Assembly (NCBI GenBank): GCA_036186865.1
Contig: AP025048.1
Coordinates: 23,890,273 to 23,954,272 of the forward strand
Direction: 5' to 3'
Source of the DNA: Eustoma russellianum
Taxonomy: Eukaryota > Streptophyta > Magnoliopsida > Gentianales > Gentianaceae
Length of the DNA stretch: 64,000 nt
This document shows positions 32,990-43,398 of the stretch, piece after piece (positions within the stretch are counted from its first letter, which is position 1; every line of letters starts with the position of its first letter). The notes under the pieces are model-generated. The model saw only the letters and a program-made list of their open reading frames with translations, searched no databases and was not told the DNA's origin. Position numbers and translations under genes: made by a program.

Positions 32990-35189
32990 TAGACGAAAGA
33001 AAGAGTACAGTGTGTATGTAGCAATCGCACTTCCCCTGATGCTAGCATGATGTCTTTAAGTCGACGCATTCCAATGTTATAAACCATCTTTCTAAACTTA
33101 GTCGTTGGTAGTGCTTTAGTGAACAAATCAGCAAAATTGTTACTTGATTGTAAATGCTAGATATTAATGTCACCATTCTTCTCAAGATCATGAGTATAGA
33201 AACATTTCGGTGATACATGCTTTGTTTTATCTCCTTTGATGTAGCCATTCTTAATTTGAGCAATACATACAACATTATCCTCAAACAATATTGTCGGAGT
33301 CTTCCTTAGTGAAGATAATCCACATGACTCTTGGATATGCTGAATCATCGACCTCAACCATATGCATTTACGGCTTGCTTCATGTAATGCCAAAATCTCA
33401 GAATGGTTAGAAGAGGTGGTTGTTAATGTATGCTTCACAGATCTCCATGATATGGCTACACCTCCACACATAAAGGCATATCCCCTCTGTGATCTTTCCT
33501 TATGAGGGCCAGGTAGGTACCTAGCATCAGCATAACCTACGAATTGTGACTCAGAATTCTTTGAGTAGTATAAACACATTCTGGTATTCTATGAAGATAA
33601 CGTAAAATGTGTTAGACACCATTCCAATATCTTCGTGTTGGTGTTGAGCTATACCTTGCCAATAAATTTACTAAAAATACTGTATCTGGTCTTGAGCAAT
33701 CCGCAAGACAGATTAAGCACCAAAAACACTAAGATATGGTGCTTCTGGATCTAATAATTTATCATTATCTTTTGGTGGTCGAAATGTATCTTTCTTTACA
33801 TTTAACGATTGTACAACCATAGAACTACTCAATAGATGAGCTTTATCCATATAGGATTGTTTTAAGATCTCCGTATATGTAGATTGATGGAGAAAAATTG
33901 CATTAGACAAATACTTGATCTGCAGGCTGAGACAAAATTTTGACATTGGCAAGATTTTTCATTTCAAACTCTTTCATGAGATAATTAGCAGTTTTAGTAA
34001 GCTCTTCAGGAGTTCCAATAAGATTTAAATCGTCAACATATACCACAATTATAGAGAATCCACCATCAGATCTCTTGATAAATACACAAGGACAAATTGG
34101 ATTATTTATATATCCTTCTTTAACAAGGTACTCACTACGATGATTACACCACATCCTGCCAGATTGTTTTAATCCATACAAGGATCTTTGTAATTTGATT
34201 GAGTATAATTTGTGTGTCTTTTGATTATATGCTTCAGGAAATTTAAATCATTGTGGGATTTTCATATAAATATCATTATCTAATGATCCATATAAGTATG
34301 CGGTAACCACATCCATTAACCCCATATCAAGGTTTTTAGCGACTTCTAGGCTAATTAGATATCATATTGTTATGATATCAATTACCGGAGAATATATTTC
34401 ATCATAATCAAGCCCAAGTCTTTGTGAAAAACCTTGCGCAACAAGACGTGTCTTGTATCGAGCAACCTTATTTGTCTCGTTATGTCTACGTACAAAAACT
34501 CATTTATATCCAATAGGTTTTATCCCTTTAGGTGTTTGGACTATAGGTCCAAATACTTTGCGACTTCTTAACGATTTTTGTTCTACTTGGATTGCATCTT
34601 TCTACTTTAGCCAATCATTTTTGTGTCGACACTTTTCAATGGACCTCAGTTCAGGATCCTCATTCAGAATTTCACATGCAATCGCTTAAGCAAAAACATG
34701 ATCAATAATAACATTTTGTCTATCCCATTTTTCTCTTATACTTACATAATTCAAAGAGATCTCTTCAAAATTTTGTTCATGTGCTTCTTCAGGAGTAACT
34801 TATTCATCAATTTTAGACTGATCAATCTCTATTTCTCTAGCTCTTTCAAGTTGTGAACTTCTTTTCTTTTCTGGAGTATTATCTTGTATCTTTCTCTTTC
34901 GAGGGTTCTTATCTTTTGCACCGAATAGACACCCACAGTTTAGACTTAATTTTGGTATACCATCATTATGTCTTTCAGAGACATCAAGTCGAATCGGCGT
35001 ATTCATTGCTGGTACGTGGGATTGTGTTATCTTTTTACTATCAGTAAATGCCTCCGGCAACTGATTTGCAATATTCTGTAAATAGATTATCCTTCTTACT
35101 TCTTGCTCACATTAATTTGTTTGTGGGTCAAGATGAGAAATTGAAGGAATATGATATGTAATTTCATGCCGTTCTTCAGGAAGGGTAAA
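32990..35189 (-). pseudogene. Element E integrase end, reverse transcriptase and RNase H
   Basis: Broken frames give, from the right, an integrase C-terminal linker (PEERHEITYHIPSISHLDPQTN, MPEAFTDSKKITQSHVPA), the RT start (GPIVQTPKGIKPIGYKWVF), RT core (MDVVTAYLYGSLDNDIYMK, LYGLKQSGRMW, VVYVDDLNLIG with YVDD kept near 34040), then RNase H (FVGYADARYLPGPHKE, SNHSEILALHEASRKC, LFEDNVVCIAQIKNGY). Multiple stops. The right end is cut by F at 35190 and integrase resumes at 46161. Confidence 0.87.
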
Positions 35190-35302
35190 TGTTGAGAAAT
35201 ATGTTTGGATAATTTTCAAAATCATGATTTTAAGTGGTGAATACTTAAAAATGTCACACATGGTGTTATATGTGATTAAAAGTTGAAAAAGTTGAAAAAG
35301 TT

Positions 35303-35553
35303 GACATCGATCTCTCAGGTTGTTGCATATCGATCGATCTATGTACATAGATCTCTCACATCGATCGATCGATGTAAGGCAGAAAAGTTTGAGACCTTTC
35401 TGTGAGACATCGATCTCTAAACCTGAGACACATCGATCGATCGATGTACATCGAAATCTCACTTCGATCGATCGATGTAGGTCAGAGGCAAACTCTGAAA
35501 TTTTCTGTGAGACATCGATCTCTGAAGCTGAGGTACTTCGATTGATCGATGTC
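35303..35553 (+). repeat. CGATCGATCG palindrome cluster in F 5' LTR
   Basis: About a dozen GATC sites in 250 bases, arranged as alternating CATCGATCTCT and TCGATCGATCGATGT words with a loose repeat unit, separated by GAGACC / CTCTGAA spacers. Same arrangement at 43521-43772 and 46603-46856. Confidence 0.8.
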
Positions 35554-36839
35554 TAAGGTTTTTAGGAATATTTTTCAAAAATGTGATAAATTGGTTGTTT
35601 TCATTTGTACATGATTTATACATGCTCATTATGTGCTTATTATGTGTTTTTGGTGATTATTATTGTCTTGTGACTAACGTGCCTTGGAAGTTTCTATAAC
35701 TTACCAAAAGGGGCAAAATTGGTATGTTGAGTTTTGTAGGAACATCATATGGTGAAAATATTTCAAGGGTGTATTCTTATACTATTTATCATGACAAAGT
35801 TGGTATCACGATTATGTTTGACCATCGGGGTCATTTCTGGAGTTTTCTCACACAAGGGGTATTTTGGTCATTTCACCCCTGAGGGTATTTTTGGTATTTT
35901 CACTCAAAGAATCTCTTGAGCATATTATTTTATTCATTCTGGAGTTGGGTTATTATTATCTTGAAGATTATTTGGTGATTTATTATCTTATTCTCTCAAC
36001 CATTGATATTATTGACTATAGCTGGATATGTGACGATTTGAGATGTCACATTCTATTTTTTCTGGAAGACCCTCTTATATATGTTATAAGAGAATATTTA
36101 TCATCATTATTCAGAGATATTAAAGGTGTCAAAGGTGTGGAAATGTTCATAAGAAGAAATATTGGGAATTTCGATGTTACACGTTGACATAATCTTGTCA
36201 ACTATTATCTATTGATTTCTTCTTCAAAAATATGAGTTGCTACATATATATATATGTTGAAAAAGTGTATATTCAGATGTATATGATGGTGTATTCATTT
36301 TGTGAGTTGGAGACAAGTGGACCAACCAAAAAGGAGCTAGTTGGCAATTGGAATTTTTCTAAATATAGCCAACGGCTATATGGGTATTCAAGGTGTTTTT
36401 AGCAGATTTTTTGAAGTCAAATGAAGACTTCACATGTCCTATTGTTGTGCTTGGAGTTGAGAATAATTTGGTTGTATTATCCTTTCTTATTTTATTAAGG
36501 AAAATCAAAACTATTTGTTTTGGAAAAAATGAGGTAGCCAACGGCTACTATGGAGCTTGGAGCTGAATTTTTAAGTTTGAATTCTTCAAAATTCACATGT
36601 CCTATGTTTATGCCAATAAGTTGAGGCATTATCTTCTCCATATTATCTATTCTTTCTAAGGATAATTCAAGGTAATTCCAAGGTGGAATTTTCGGCCAAC
36701 AAGGCGTATCCAAGGTGGACCAATTATGTTGTCTCATTTTGCCAAGTGTACAAGGCCAACCAATGATGAGAAGACACTTGGACTTGATGATGAAGATTGT
36801 GACACATTGGAGTTCTTATCTCCAAGGCTCAATTCACAC

Positions 36840-36847
36840 TATAAATA
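36840..36847 (+). promoter_or_regulatory. TATA box of F 5' LTR
   Basis: Canonical TATAAATA preceded by ACAC, repeated in the 3' LTR at 45067-45074. It sits about 1.1 kb before the LTR end, which sets the U3/R boundary. The solo LTR copy at 48168-48178 reads TGTAAATA. Confidence 0.75.
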
Positions 36848-37935
36848 GAGTCAATGGTGAAGAAGATGAAACACACTTGAAGCTTACAAGCATTGGTTGA
36901 ATTGTCTAGCTATCATCATCTTCTTGTTGTTGTTGTTGTTCTATTCTTTGTAGCAAAGGTGTTCTTGTTGTATTGTGGTGAGCTACAAGCCTCTTGAGCT
37001 TCATTTGTAAGATTTATTAGCCATTTCTATAAGGCTATATCAATAGGTTGTAGAGGTGTTGCAACTAAGTGTTGCATAGAAGGTGATTATCCAAGTCTTG
37101 AATAGGGTTGGTGTATAACCCAAGGATCAAACTTGGTTCTTGTTGTAAGGTGATTCATTTGATAGTGAAATCCAAGAAAATGTGTTCCTTGGGACTGGAG
37201 TAGGCCACATTGACCGAAACAGGATAAATCCTCGGTGTTCTTGTCTTGTTTCTTCATTTCTGTTTTCTGCCCGTTTTTACTGCAGTTTTCACACAATTTC
37301 TCACAATTTGAAACAATAGCTAACCACTTTCAAAATTCGTGATTTTTGGTGGAGTTATACTTCAGACTGTTATCTTTCATTTGCAACAAGAATCACTTGA
37401 TTTGAGCAATGGAAAGTTAGTCTTTCAGTCTTTGCAATATAACTGCTTTAATTTGGCTGCAATCTGACCTGTTTTGAGAAAACTTAAATTTTGTATTTAT
37501 CAAGAATTGTTTAAGGTCAGGGCCTTTTAGAAACTTCATCTACACATCCTAAGGAGTATTTTGATATAAAGATCAACCTTTTTGAATGAATATTCAAAGA
37601 GAAACACGTTTTGCAAAATCAGCAACATTCTGTCCAATTCTGTCTAGATTGACCATCTGAATCTTTTTATTTGTTTGAAGGGCCAAACAATCTTATTTTT
37701 ATCTGATTTTTGGACAGCGTCTTGTTAACTCATTGAAATTAAATTCTGAATTGTTTCATAATTTTTGGTGTTGTGTACAATTATTTATGAATTTTTCAAA
37801 AACGTATTCTGAATCTGAGGTGGTCTCAGATTCTGTTTTCAAAGGGGATTTTAACAAAGGGTTGTAGTGTAATTCCGCTAAGCACTATTCACCCCCGCTC
37901 TAGTGATGTTTATTGCAGGTGCACGGTCCAAAAAT

Positions 37936-37946
37936 TGGTATCAGAG
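37936..37946 (+). other. Primer binding site of element F
   Basis: TGGTATCAGAG two bases after the 5' LTR; initiator tRNA-Met type. Confidence 0.92.
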
Positions 37947-38056
37947 CCAGGCCAACACCACTCAAAAGAAGCAAGATTCAACACCATACGAACCATACAA
38001 GGCCAAGAAACAACAATTCATTATATACTGCTTGTCTCAAATCCAAGGTACATACT

Positions 38057-39733
38057 ATGGCTATTGTTTCTCACAAAGGTGAGTTGGAAGGTATGTCTAC
38101 ACAATGCCCTCCTCTTTTTGATGGCAATAATTTTGTTCATTGGAAAATAAGAATGAGGCTATTCTTAATGGCTATAGACATCGATTTATGGTCTATGGTT
38201 GAAGATGGGTCATACATTCCAATGAAAGTTGTAGAAGTTAGTGGAGTCACACAGGAGGTTGAAAAGAATAAAAGTGAATGGTCATCGGAAGATAAAAAGA
38301 AAATGTCGATGAATGTTAAAACTATGCAATTACTTTTGAATGGACTTACAACTTCTGAAGCAGGATATGTGTCAAATTGCACAAGCGCACACGATATGTG
38401 GAAATCACTTGTATTAAAGCATGAAGGTACTAGTGGTGTTAAAGAGTCAAAAATAAACATGCTTATGACTGAATTAGAGACTTTCAAAATGTTGTCGAAC
38501 GAATCCATAACATCTATGGATTTGAGGATTACTAATATTTTCAATGCCCTTGAAGCTTTAGGGAAGTTATTTTTGAACAATGAAAAGGTTCAAAAGGTGC
38601 TACGAAGCCTTCCTGCTGAATGGGATCCAAAGGTGACTGCAATCGAGGAGACAAAGTCAATCACTAAGATGGATGAATTGATCGGGTCTCTTAAAGTCTA
38701 TGAGGTAAAACTAAACCAAGGGAAGTCCGAGTCATCTAAATCATCAACCAAGGACAAGGAGGAACAAATGACAAAGACAAAGGAGTCTAAGGCAAGGAAA
38801 GGGAAACGAGCAATGAAGGTGAGCACATGGAGTGACTCATCCAACTCAGAATCCGAAACTGAGGAAGCTCAAGTTTGCTTCGTATTAAACGAGGTATGTT
38901 CTTCATCTGATAGTGATTCTGATAGTGACCTGACATTTGATGAGATGTATGAAGAGTTCTTAAGAATGCATGCTCACTGTAAGAGGCTCTCTAAAGAAAA
39001 GAAGAAACTAATTGAAGAAAATAACAAGTTGAAGACGTCCAACTTGGAATTTTCTGATCAATTAGATTCTCTTAAACAAGAGTCTACTAATACTCTTGAT
39101 TCTTTAGAGAATAAAATTGAATCATATAGGAAAGATGAACAAAAGATAAAAATGGAAAATAATATGTTAAAGCCTAAGTTAGAAAGTTGTGAACATGAAA
39201 TAATACAATTTAAGTCGTCTAAACTTAACTTAGAAAAAATGTTAGAACAATTTAAATCCGGTACAAACATGTTAGACACACTCATCTCATCACAAAATTA
39301 TGGTAATGATAAAACCGGCTTAGGCTATAAAGAAGAAAATGAAAAAGTAAATAAAAAGACTAAGTTTGTTTTATCTGCTACAAAGTTGCCATACAATACA
39401 ACAAAATCAACTTTGCCTGCTACATCTTCTTCTACACCTTCTTCTACTTATATCAAGGCAAAAATGCAACATACACCCATAAAAGCACGCACGCATAAAT
39501 ATACATGTAGGCCAAACTTTGTATCTAGACAACCTAGAAATTATGCCTATATATATACGAATACAACTAGAAAGAATAAAATGCATCCAACTTATTATGA
39601 ACCTAAGTATAGGCAACAATCATATAAATCGTATAGAAATGCCTACGAACACACTTATATAGCGCCATTCAAGAAACAAAATCGCATGCCTTATACCTAT
39701 TATAAAAATCGGCCAACATATAATGATTATTAA
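38057..39733 (+). CDS. Element F Gag
   Basis: 558 codons from ATG at 38057 (the frame is open further up through the primer site, but the MAIVSHKGELEGMS start matches the usual position). N-terminal capsid-like domain (PPLFDGNNFVHWKIRMRLFL, about 20-40, and a UBN2-type region to about 220), a Ser/Asp-rich stretch, then a long heptad-rich coiled coil (about 300-410) and a Tyr/Arg-rich basic tail. I see no CCHC knuckle before the stop. Downstream codons to 39930 continue the frame with stops at Trp-like positions, so the stop is probably mutational. Confidence 0.85.
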   Translation: MAIVSHKGELEGMSTQCPPLFDGNNFVHWKIRMRLFLMAIDIDLWSMVEDGSYIPMKVVEVSGVTQEVEKNKSEWSSEDKKKMSMNVKTMQLLLNGLTTSEAGYVSNCTSAHDMWKSLVLKHEGTSGVKESKINMLMTELETFKMLSNESITSMDLRITNIFNALEALGKLFLNNEKVQKVLRSLPAEWDPKVTAIEETKSITKMDELIGSLKVYEVKLNQGKSESSKSSTKDKEEQMTKTKESKARKGKRAMKVSTWSDSSNSESETEEAQVCFVLNEVCSSSDSDSDSDLTFDEMYEEFLRMHAHCKRLSKEKKKLIEENNKLKTSNLEFSDQLDSLKQESTNTLDSLENKIESYRKDEQKIKMENNMLKPKLESCEHEIIQFKSSKLNLEKMLEQFKSGTNMLDTLISSQNYGNDKTGLGYKEENEKVNKKTKFVLSATKLPYNTTKSTLPATSSSTPSSTYIKAKMQHTPIKARTHKYTCRPNFVSRQPRNYAYIYTNTTRKNKMHPTYYEPKYRQQSYKSYRNAYEHTYIAPFKKQNRMPYTYYKNRPTYNDY

Positions 39734-40890
39734 CCATGGCGCAACATGTATAACAGTGCATCTTCACTTATGTGGAATGATCATGTATGTGCTAATTCTT
39801 CGTATTTTCCAAATTATAACAATGCTAAAAATGTGCCTAGAAGGTATATTCAAGTTTGAATACCTAAGGGATATCTAAACAACAATAGTGCCCCTAACAT
39901 TCAAGGACCCAAATAAAGGGTACCTAAAACTTTGTCTCCATTGTATGAAAAACGCAAGGAATGCAAGAAGGAGGCAAAGTCAAGGGATCTGAACACCAAA
40001 TGGTTTTCAGATAGTGGGTGTTCGAGGCATATGACGGGGAACCCCAAACTATTCACGGAACTTGAACATATTGATGGTGGAAAGGTGACCTTCGGTGACA
40101 ACAATAAAGGAAAAGTTGTTGGAAAAGGAACAATCGGGACCCTAACACATTTCAAATACGAAATGTGTTGTTAGTAAGAAATCTCTCTTACAATTTACTT
40201 AGTATTTCTCAACTTATAGATTGTGGTTATAATGTCTCTTTTCTTCCCTATTCTTATGATATAATAAATGAAAAAGGAGAAACGATTTTAAAAGGAAATA
40301 GAGATGGTAATATTTATACTCTTACTTTAGATAATATGTTAGATGCTAAGGTTAAGTGTCTAATATCACATGACTTAGATGTGAATTTATGGCATCGAAG
40401 ATTAGGCCATAAGGAATTTCAACCATTAGGAAATTATCTAAAAAGTATTTAATTAGAAGAATGCCTAAGTTAGACTTAGATAATTTTAAAATGTGTGAAA
40501 CATGTATTAAAGGAAAACACATTAAAGAAACATTAAAACCGAAACATGAAGTGAGTACTAGTCATGTACTAGAATTGCTTCACTTAGACTTATTTGGTCC
40601 AAGTAGGACAAGAAGTCTAGGTGGACACTACTATGTGTGTGTCATAGTAGATGATTACTCACGCTACACATGGACATTGTTCTTAACACACAAAGACGAT
40701 ACTCCATTAGCAATCAAAACTCTTATCAAGTAACTTGAAAACATTTACGAAGAAAATGTCAAAAGAATTAGAAGTGATAGAGGTGGAGAATTCAAAAATA
40801 AAGACGTAATCAAATTTTGTGAACTACATTGAATAAAACATGAGTTCTCACCACCTAGAACACCACAACTCAATGGAGTTGTTGAACGTA
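39734..40890 (+). pseudogene. Element F protease and integrase core
   Basis: Protease WFSDSGCSRHMTGNPKLF (about 40000), GAG-pre-integrase (NLWHRRLGHKEFQ, MCETCIKGKH), integrase (LLHLDLFGPSRTRSLGG, VIVDDYSRYTW, RIRSDRGGEFKNKD, LNGVVERKNRTIQEV). Frameshifts fall near 40165 and 40450, with stops at 40731-40733 and 40830-40832. The catalytic D, D and E residues are all still encoded. Confidence 0.87.
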
Positions 40891-40922
40891 AAAATAGAAC
40901 AATTCAAGAAGTTGCTAGGACA

Positions 40923-41915
40923 ATGCTGTGTGAAAATAAACTACCTAAGTATTTATGGGCTGAAGCTGTTAGTTGTGCATGCTATATTATAAATAGGCTT
41001 TCAATTAGAAAGAAATTAAATAAAACAGCTTATGAGTTGTTAAATAATAGACAACCTAAAATAGATTATCTTAAAGTATTTGGATGTAAGTGCTTTGTGT
41101 TGAACACTAAGGATAATCTAGACAAATTTGAACCAAAGTCTATTGAATGTATATATGTTGGTTATTCAACTAATTATAGAGCATATATGTGTTATATTCC
41201 TGCATCTAGAAAAATAATTGAATATATACATGTCAAATTCAATGAAAATGCATGCTTTGAAGTTAGTGATAAACATCAACATAAATCAGAAACAAATGTT
41301 GAAAATATGTTTGATGATGATGTATTACTTGAGCCTGTACTTGATCATCTAGAACCAACTCCCCCTGAACAAGACATGCATGAACCCTTAGATGAAATAA
41401 ATGAAGATACTTTGCAATTGGAAGATACAACTAATGATCCAATTACATATGATAACGTTCACACTAATGAAACATTTGAACAAGATGAGGGTGAACCTAG
41501 TCAATCTAGGAATTGGTGGCACCCTAAAGAATTAATCATTGGGAATCCAAGTGTTGGGGTTAGAACATGTACAAACATAAGTCAACTTGAAGGACATAGC
41601 TTAGTCTCACACATAGAACCTAAGAATGTTAAGGAAGCCTTAGGTGACATATCATGGATAGATGCTATGCATGAGGAATTAAATCAATTCATAAGGAACG
41701 TGTGGGACTTAGTACCTAAACCTAAAGACAAGTCTATCATAGGAACTAAATGGATCTTTAGGAATAAAATAGATGAACAAGGAAATATTACAAGGAATAA
41801 GGCTAGGCTAGTCACACAAGGTTATAATCAACAAGAAGGTATAGATTATGAAGAAACATTTGCACCCGTTGCACGACTAGAAGCAATTAGATTGTTACTT
41901 GCAATTGAAGTCTAA
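40923..41915 (+). pseudogene. Element F integrase C-terminus and RT start
   Basis: 330 open codons: integrase tail (LPKYLWAEAVSCACYIINR, KVFGCKCFVLNTKDNLDKF, IYVGYSTNYRAYMCY), an acidic linker, then RT (GTKWIFRNKIDEQGN, EGIDYEETFAPVARLEAIRLLLA). Ends at a stop followed by a frameshift before the MDVKSAFLNG motif. Same frame as the preceding integrase. Confidence 0.87.
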
Positions 41916-41955
41916 GCAATATTAAGCTCTTTCAAATGGATGTAAGAGTGCATTC

Positions 41956-42450
41956 TTGAATGGATACATCCAAGAAGAGGTGTTTGTCAAACAACCCCCT
42001 GGATTTGAAAATCCAAAGAATCCTAACCATGTTTACAAGCTTAAGAAAGCTCTATATGGTGTGAAACAAGCTCCAAGAGCTTGGTATGATAGATTTGCAA
42101 ACTTTCTTATTACAAATAATTATCAAAGGGGAACAATAGAAAACACATTATTCCTAAGAATAAAAGATAATGATTTGTTAATAGTTCAAATATATGTAGA
42201 TGATATAATCTTTGGTTCAACCAACCCTACCCTAGTAAAAGACTTCAAAGAGTGTATGAAGTCAGAATTTGAAATGTCAATGGTAGGAGAATTGAACTAC
42301 TTCTTAGGCCTTCAAATCAAACAAACTCCTCAAGGAATTCACATTAGCCAACTTAAGTATGTCAATGATATGATTAAGAAGTTTGGCTTTGAAGAGTTGA
42401 AACCTACAACTACCCCCATGAGTGTTAGTACCAAACTTGATAAGGATTAA
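41956..42450 (+). pseudogene. Element F reverse transcriptase core
   Basis: PPGFENPKNPNHVYKLKKAL, YGVKQAPRAWYDRF, the catalytic IYVDDIIFGST intact, then MVGELNYFLGLQIKQ and TTPMSVSTKLDKD before a TAA. The same frame continues downstream. Confidence 0.88.
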
Positions 42451-42486
42451 AATGGTAAACCTTTTGATGACACACTCTATAGGTCT

Positions 42487-43200
42487 ATGATTGGCTCATT
42501 GTTATACTTAACTGCATCAAGACCTGACATCATGTTTAGTGTATGTATGTGTGCTAGGTTTCAATCTTGTCCTAAGATATCACATTACAATGCAGTGAAA
42601 AAGATCTTTAGATATCTTAAGCATACACCTCACTTAGGACTGTGGTATGATATAAACGCTAAGTTGGAATTACACGCATATAGTGATGCTGATTATGGTG
42701 GTTGCAAATTAGATAGAAAATCCACTAACGGTACATGTCAATTCATAGGAACCAACTTGATCTCTTGGTTTCCTAAAAAGCAAGCTAGTGTAGCTCTTTC
42801 TACCACTGAAGCCGAATATATTGCTTTGAGTCTATGTATTACCCAAATACTTTGGCTTAAATAGCAACTTAGTGATTTTGGCATTAAAATGAAAAAGATT
42901 CCAATTTTCTGCGATAGCACAAGTGCAATCAATCTTTCACGGAATCCAGTGCTTTATTCTAAGGCCAAACACATTGAGGTGCGATACCACTTTCTTCACG
43001 ATCATGTTCAAAATGAGGACATAGTGATAAACCATATAAGAACTGATCACCAAATCGCTGACATCTTCACCAAACCGCTTAATCAAGCCACTTTTGAAAA
43101 CTTACGAGCCAAGTTAGGTATGATGACTTACGATATCATTTCATATTTCTATCTTTTGCATGATTTGCAAAATAAAGGGGGAGATAGAATAAGAACATGA
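42487..43200 (+). pseudogene. Element F RNase H
   Basis: MIGSLLYLTASRPDIMFSV, LHAYSDADYGGCKLDRKSTN, LSTTEAEYIALSLC, then a TAG (42862-42864) and IFCDSTSAINLSRNPV, KHIEVRYHFLHDHV, IADIFTKPL. All four acidic active-site residues are kept, split by the single stop. The frame ends inside the polypurine region. Confidence 0.87.
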
Positions 43201-43398
43201 TTTTAGTTAGTAAGTCATGATGAATCATATGCTAAGTTTAATTGGTATAAATTTTGGAGCATAGGTTAAGGGGGAGAGTATGAGTTGAGGGGGAGCATAC
43301 TATTTAAAAGTTGAAAACATTTGGTTAAACTTTTGGTTATAAGTTGTGACATTAAAATCATGTTAGGTTATTTTGAAAATCATCCAAAAGGGGGAGAA
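43174..43398 (+). other. Four polypurine tracts before F 3' LTR
   Basis: AAAGGGGGAGA-type runs at 43174-43183, 43267-43277, 43287-43294 and 43386-43398, the last abutting the LTR and thus the active primer. G has five on its own strand. Confidence 0.75.

Larger units (their letters stand above)
35190..37933 (+). repeat. 5' LTR of element F
   Basis: 2744 bases; the last two bases are AA instead of the CA seen in the other two LTRs of this family. Contains the CGATCG cluster, a TATA box and the conserved U5 segment. Confidence 0.92.

Noticed and set aside
35303..35553. Spaced repeats resembling a CRISPR array
   Set aside because: Units are palindromic, irregularly spaced, lie in a plant LTR and have no cas genes or unique spacers.
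35320..35556. 78-codon frame with repeated SIDV-like residues (also 43538-43774 and 46584-46787)
   Set aside because: The repetitive peptide is a by-product of the CGATCGATCG repeats in the LTR.
43200..43398. Space for an env-like gene after F RNase H
   Set aside because: Only about 200 bases of polypurine-rich sequence; no transmembrane or coiled-coil frame.
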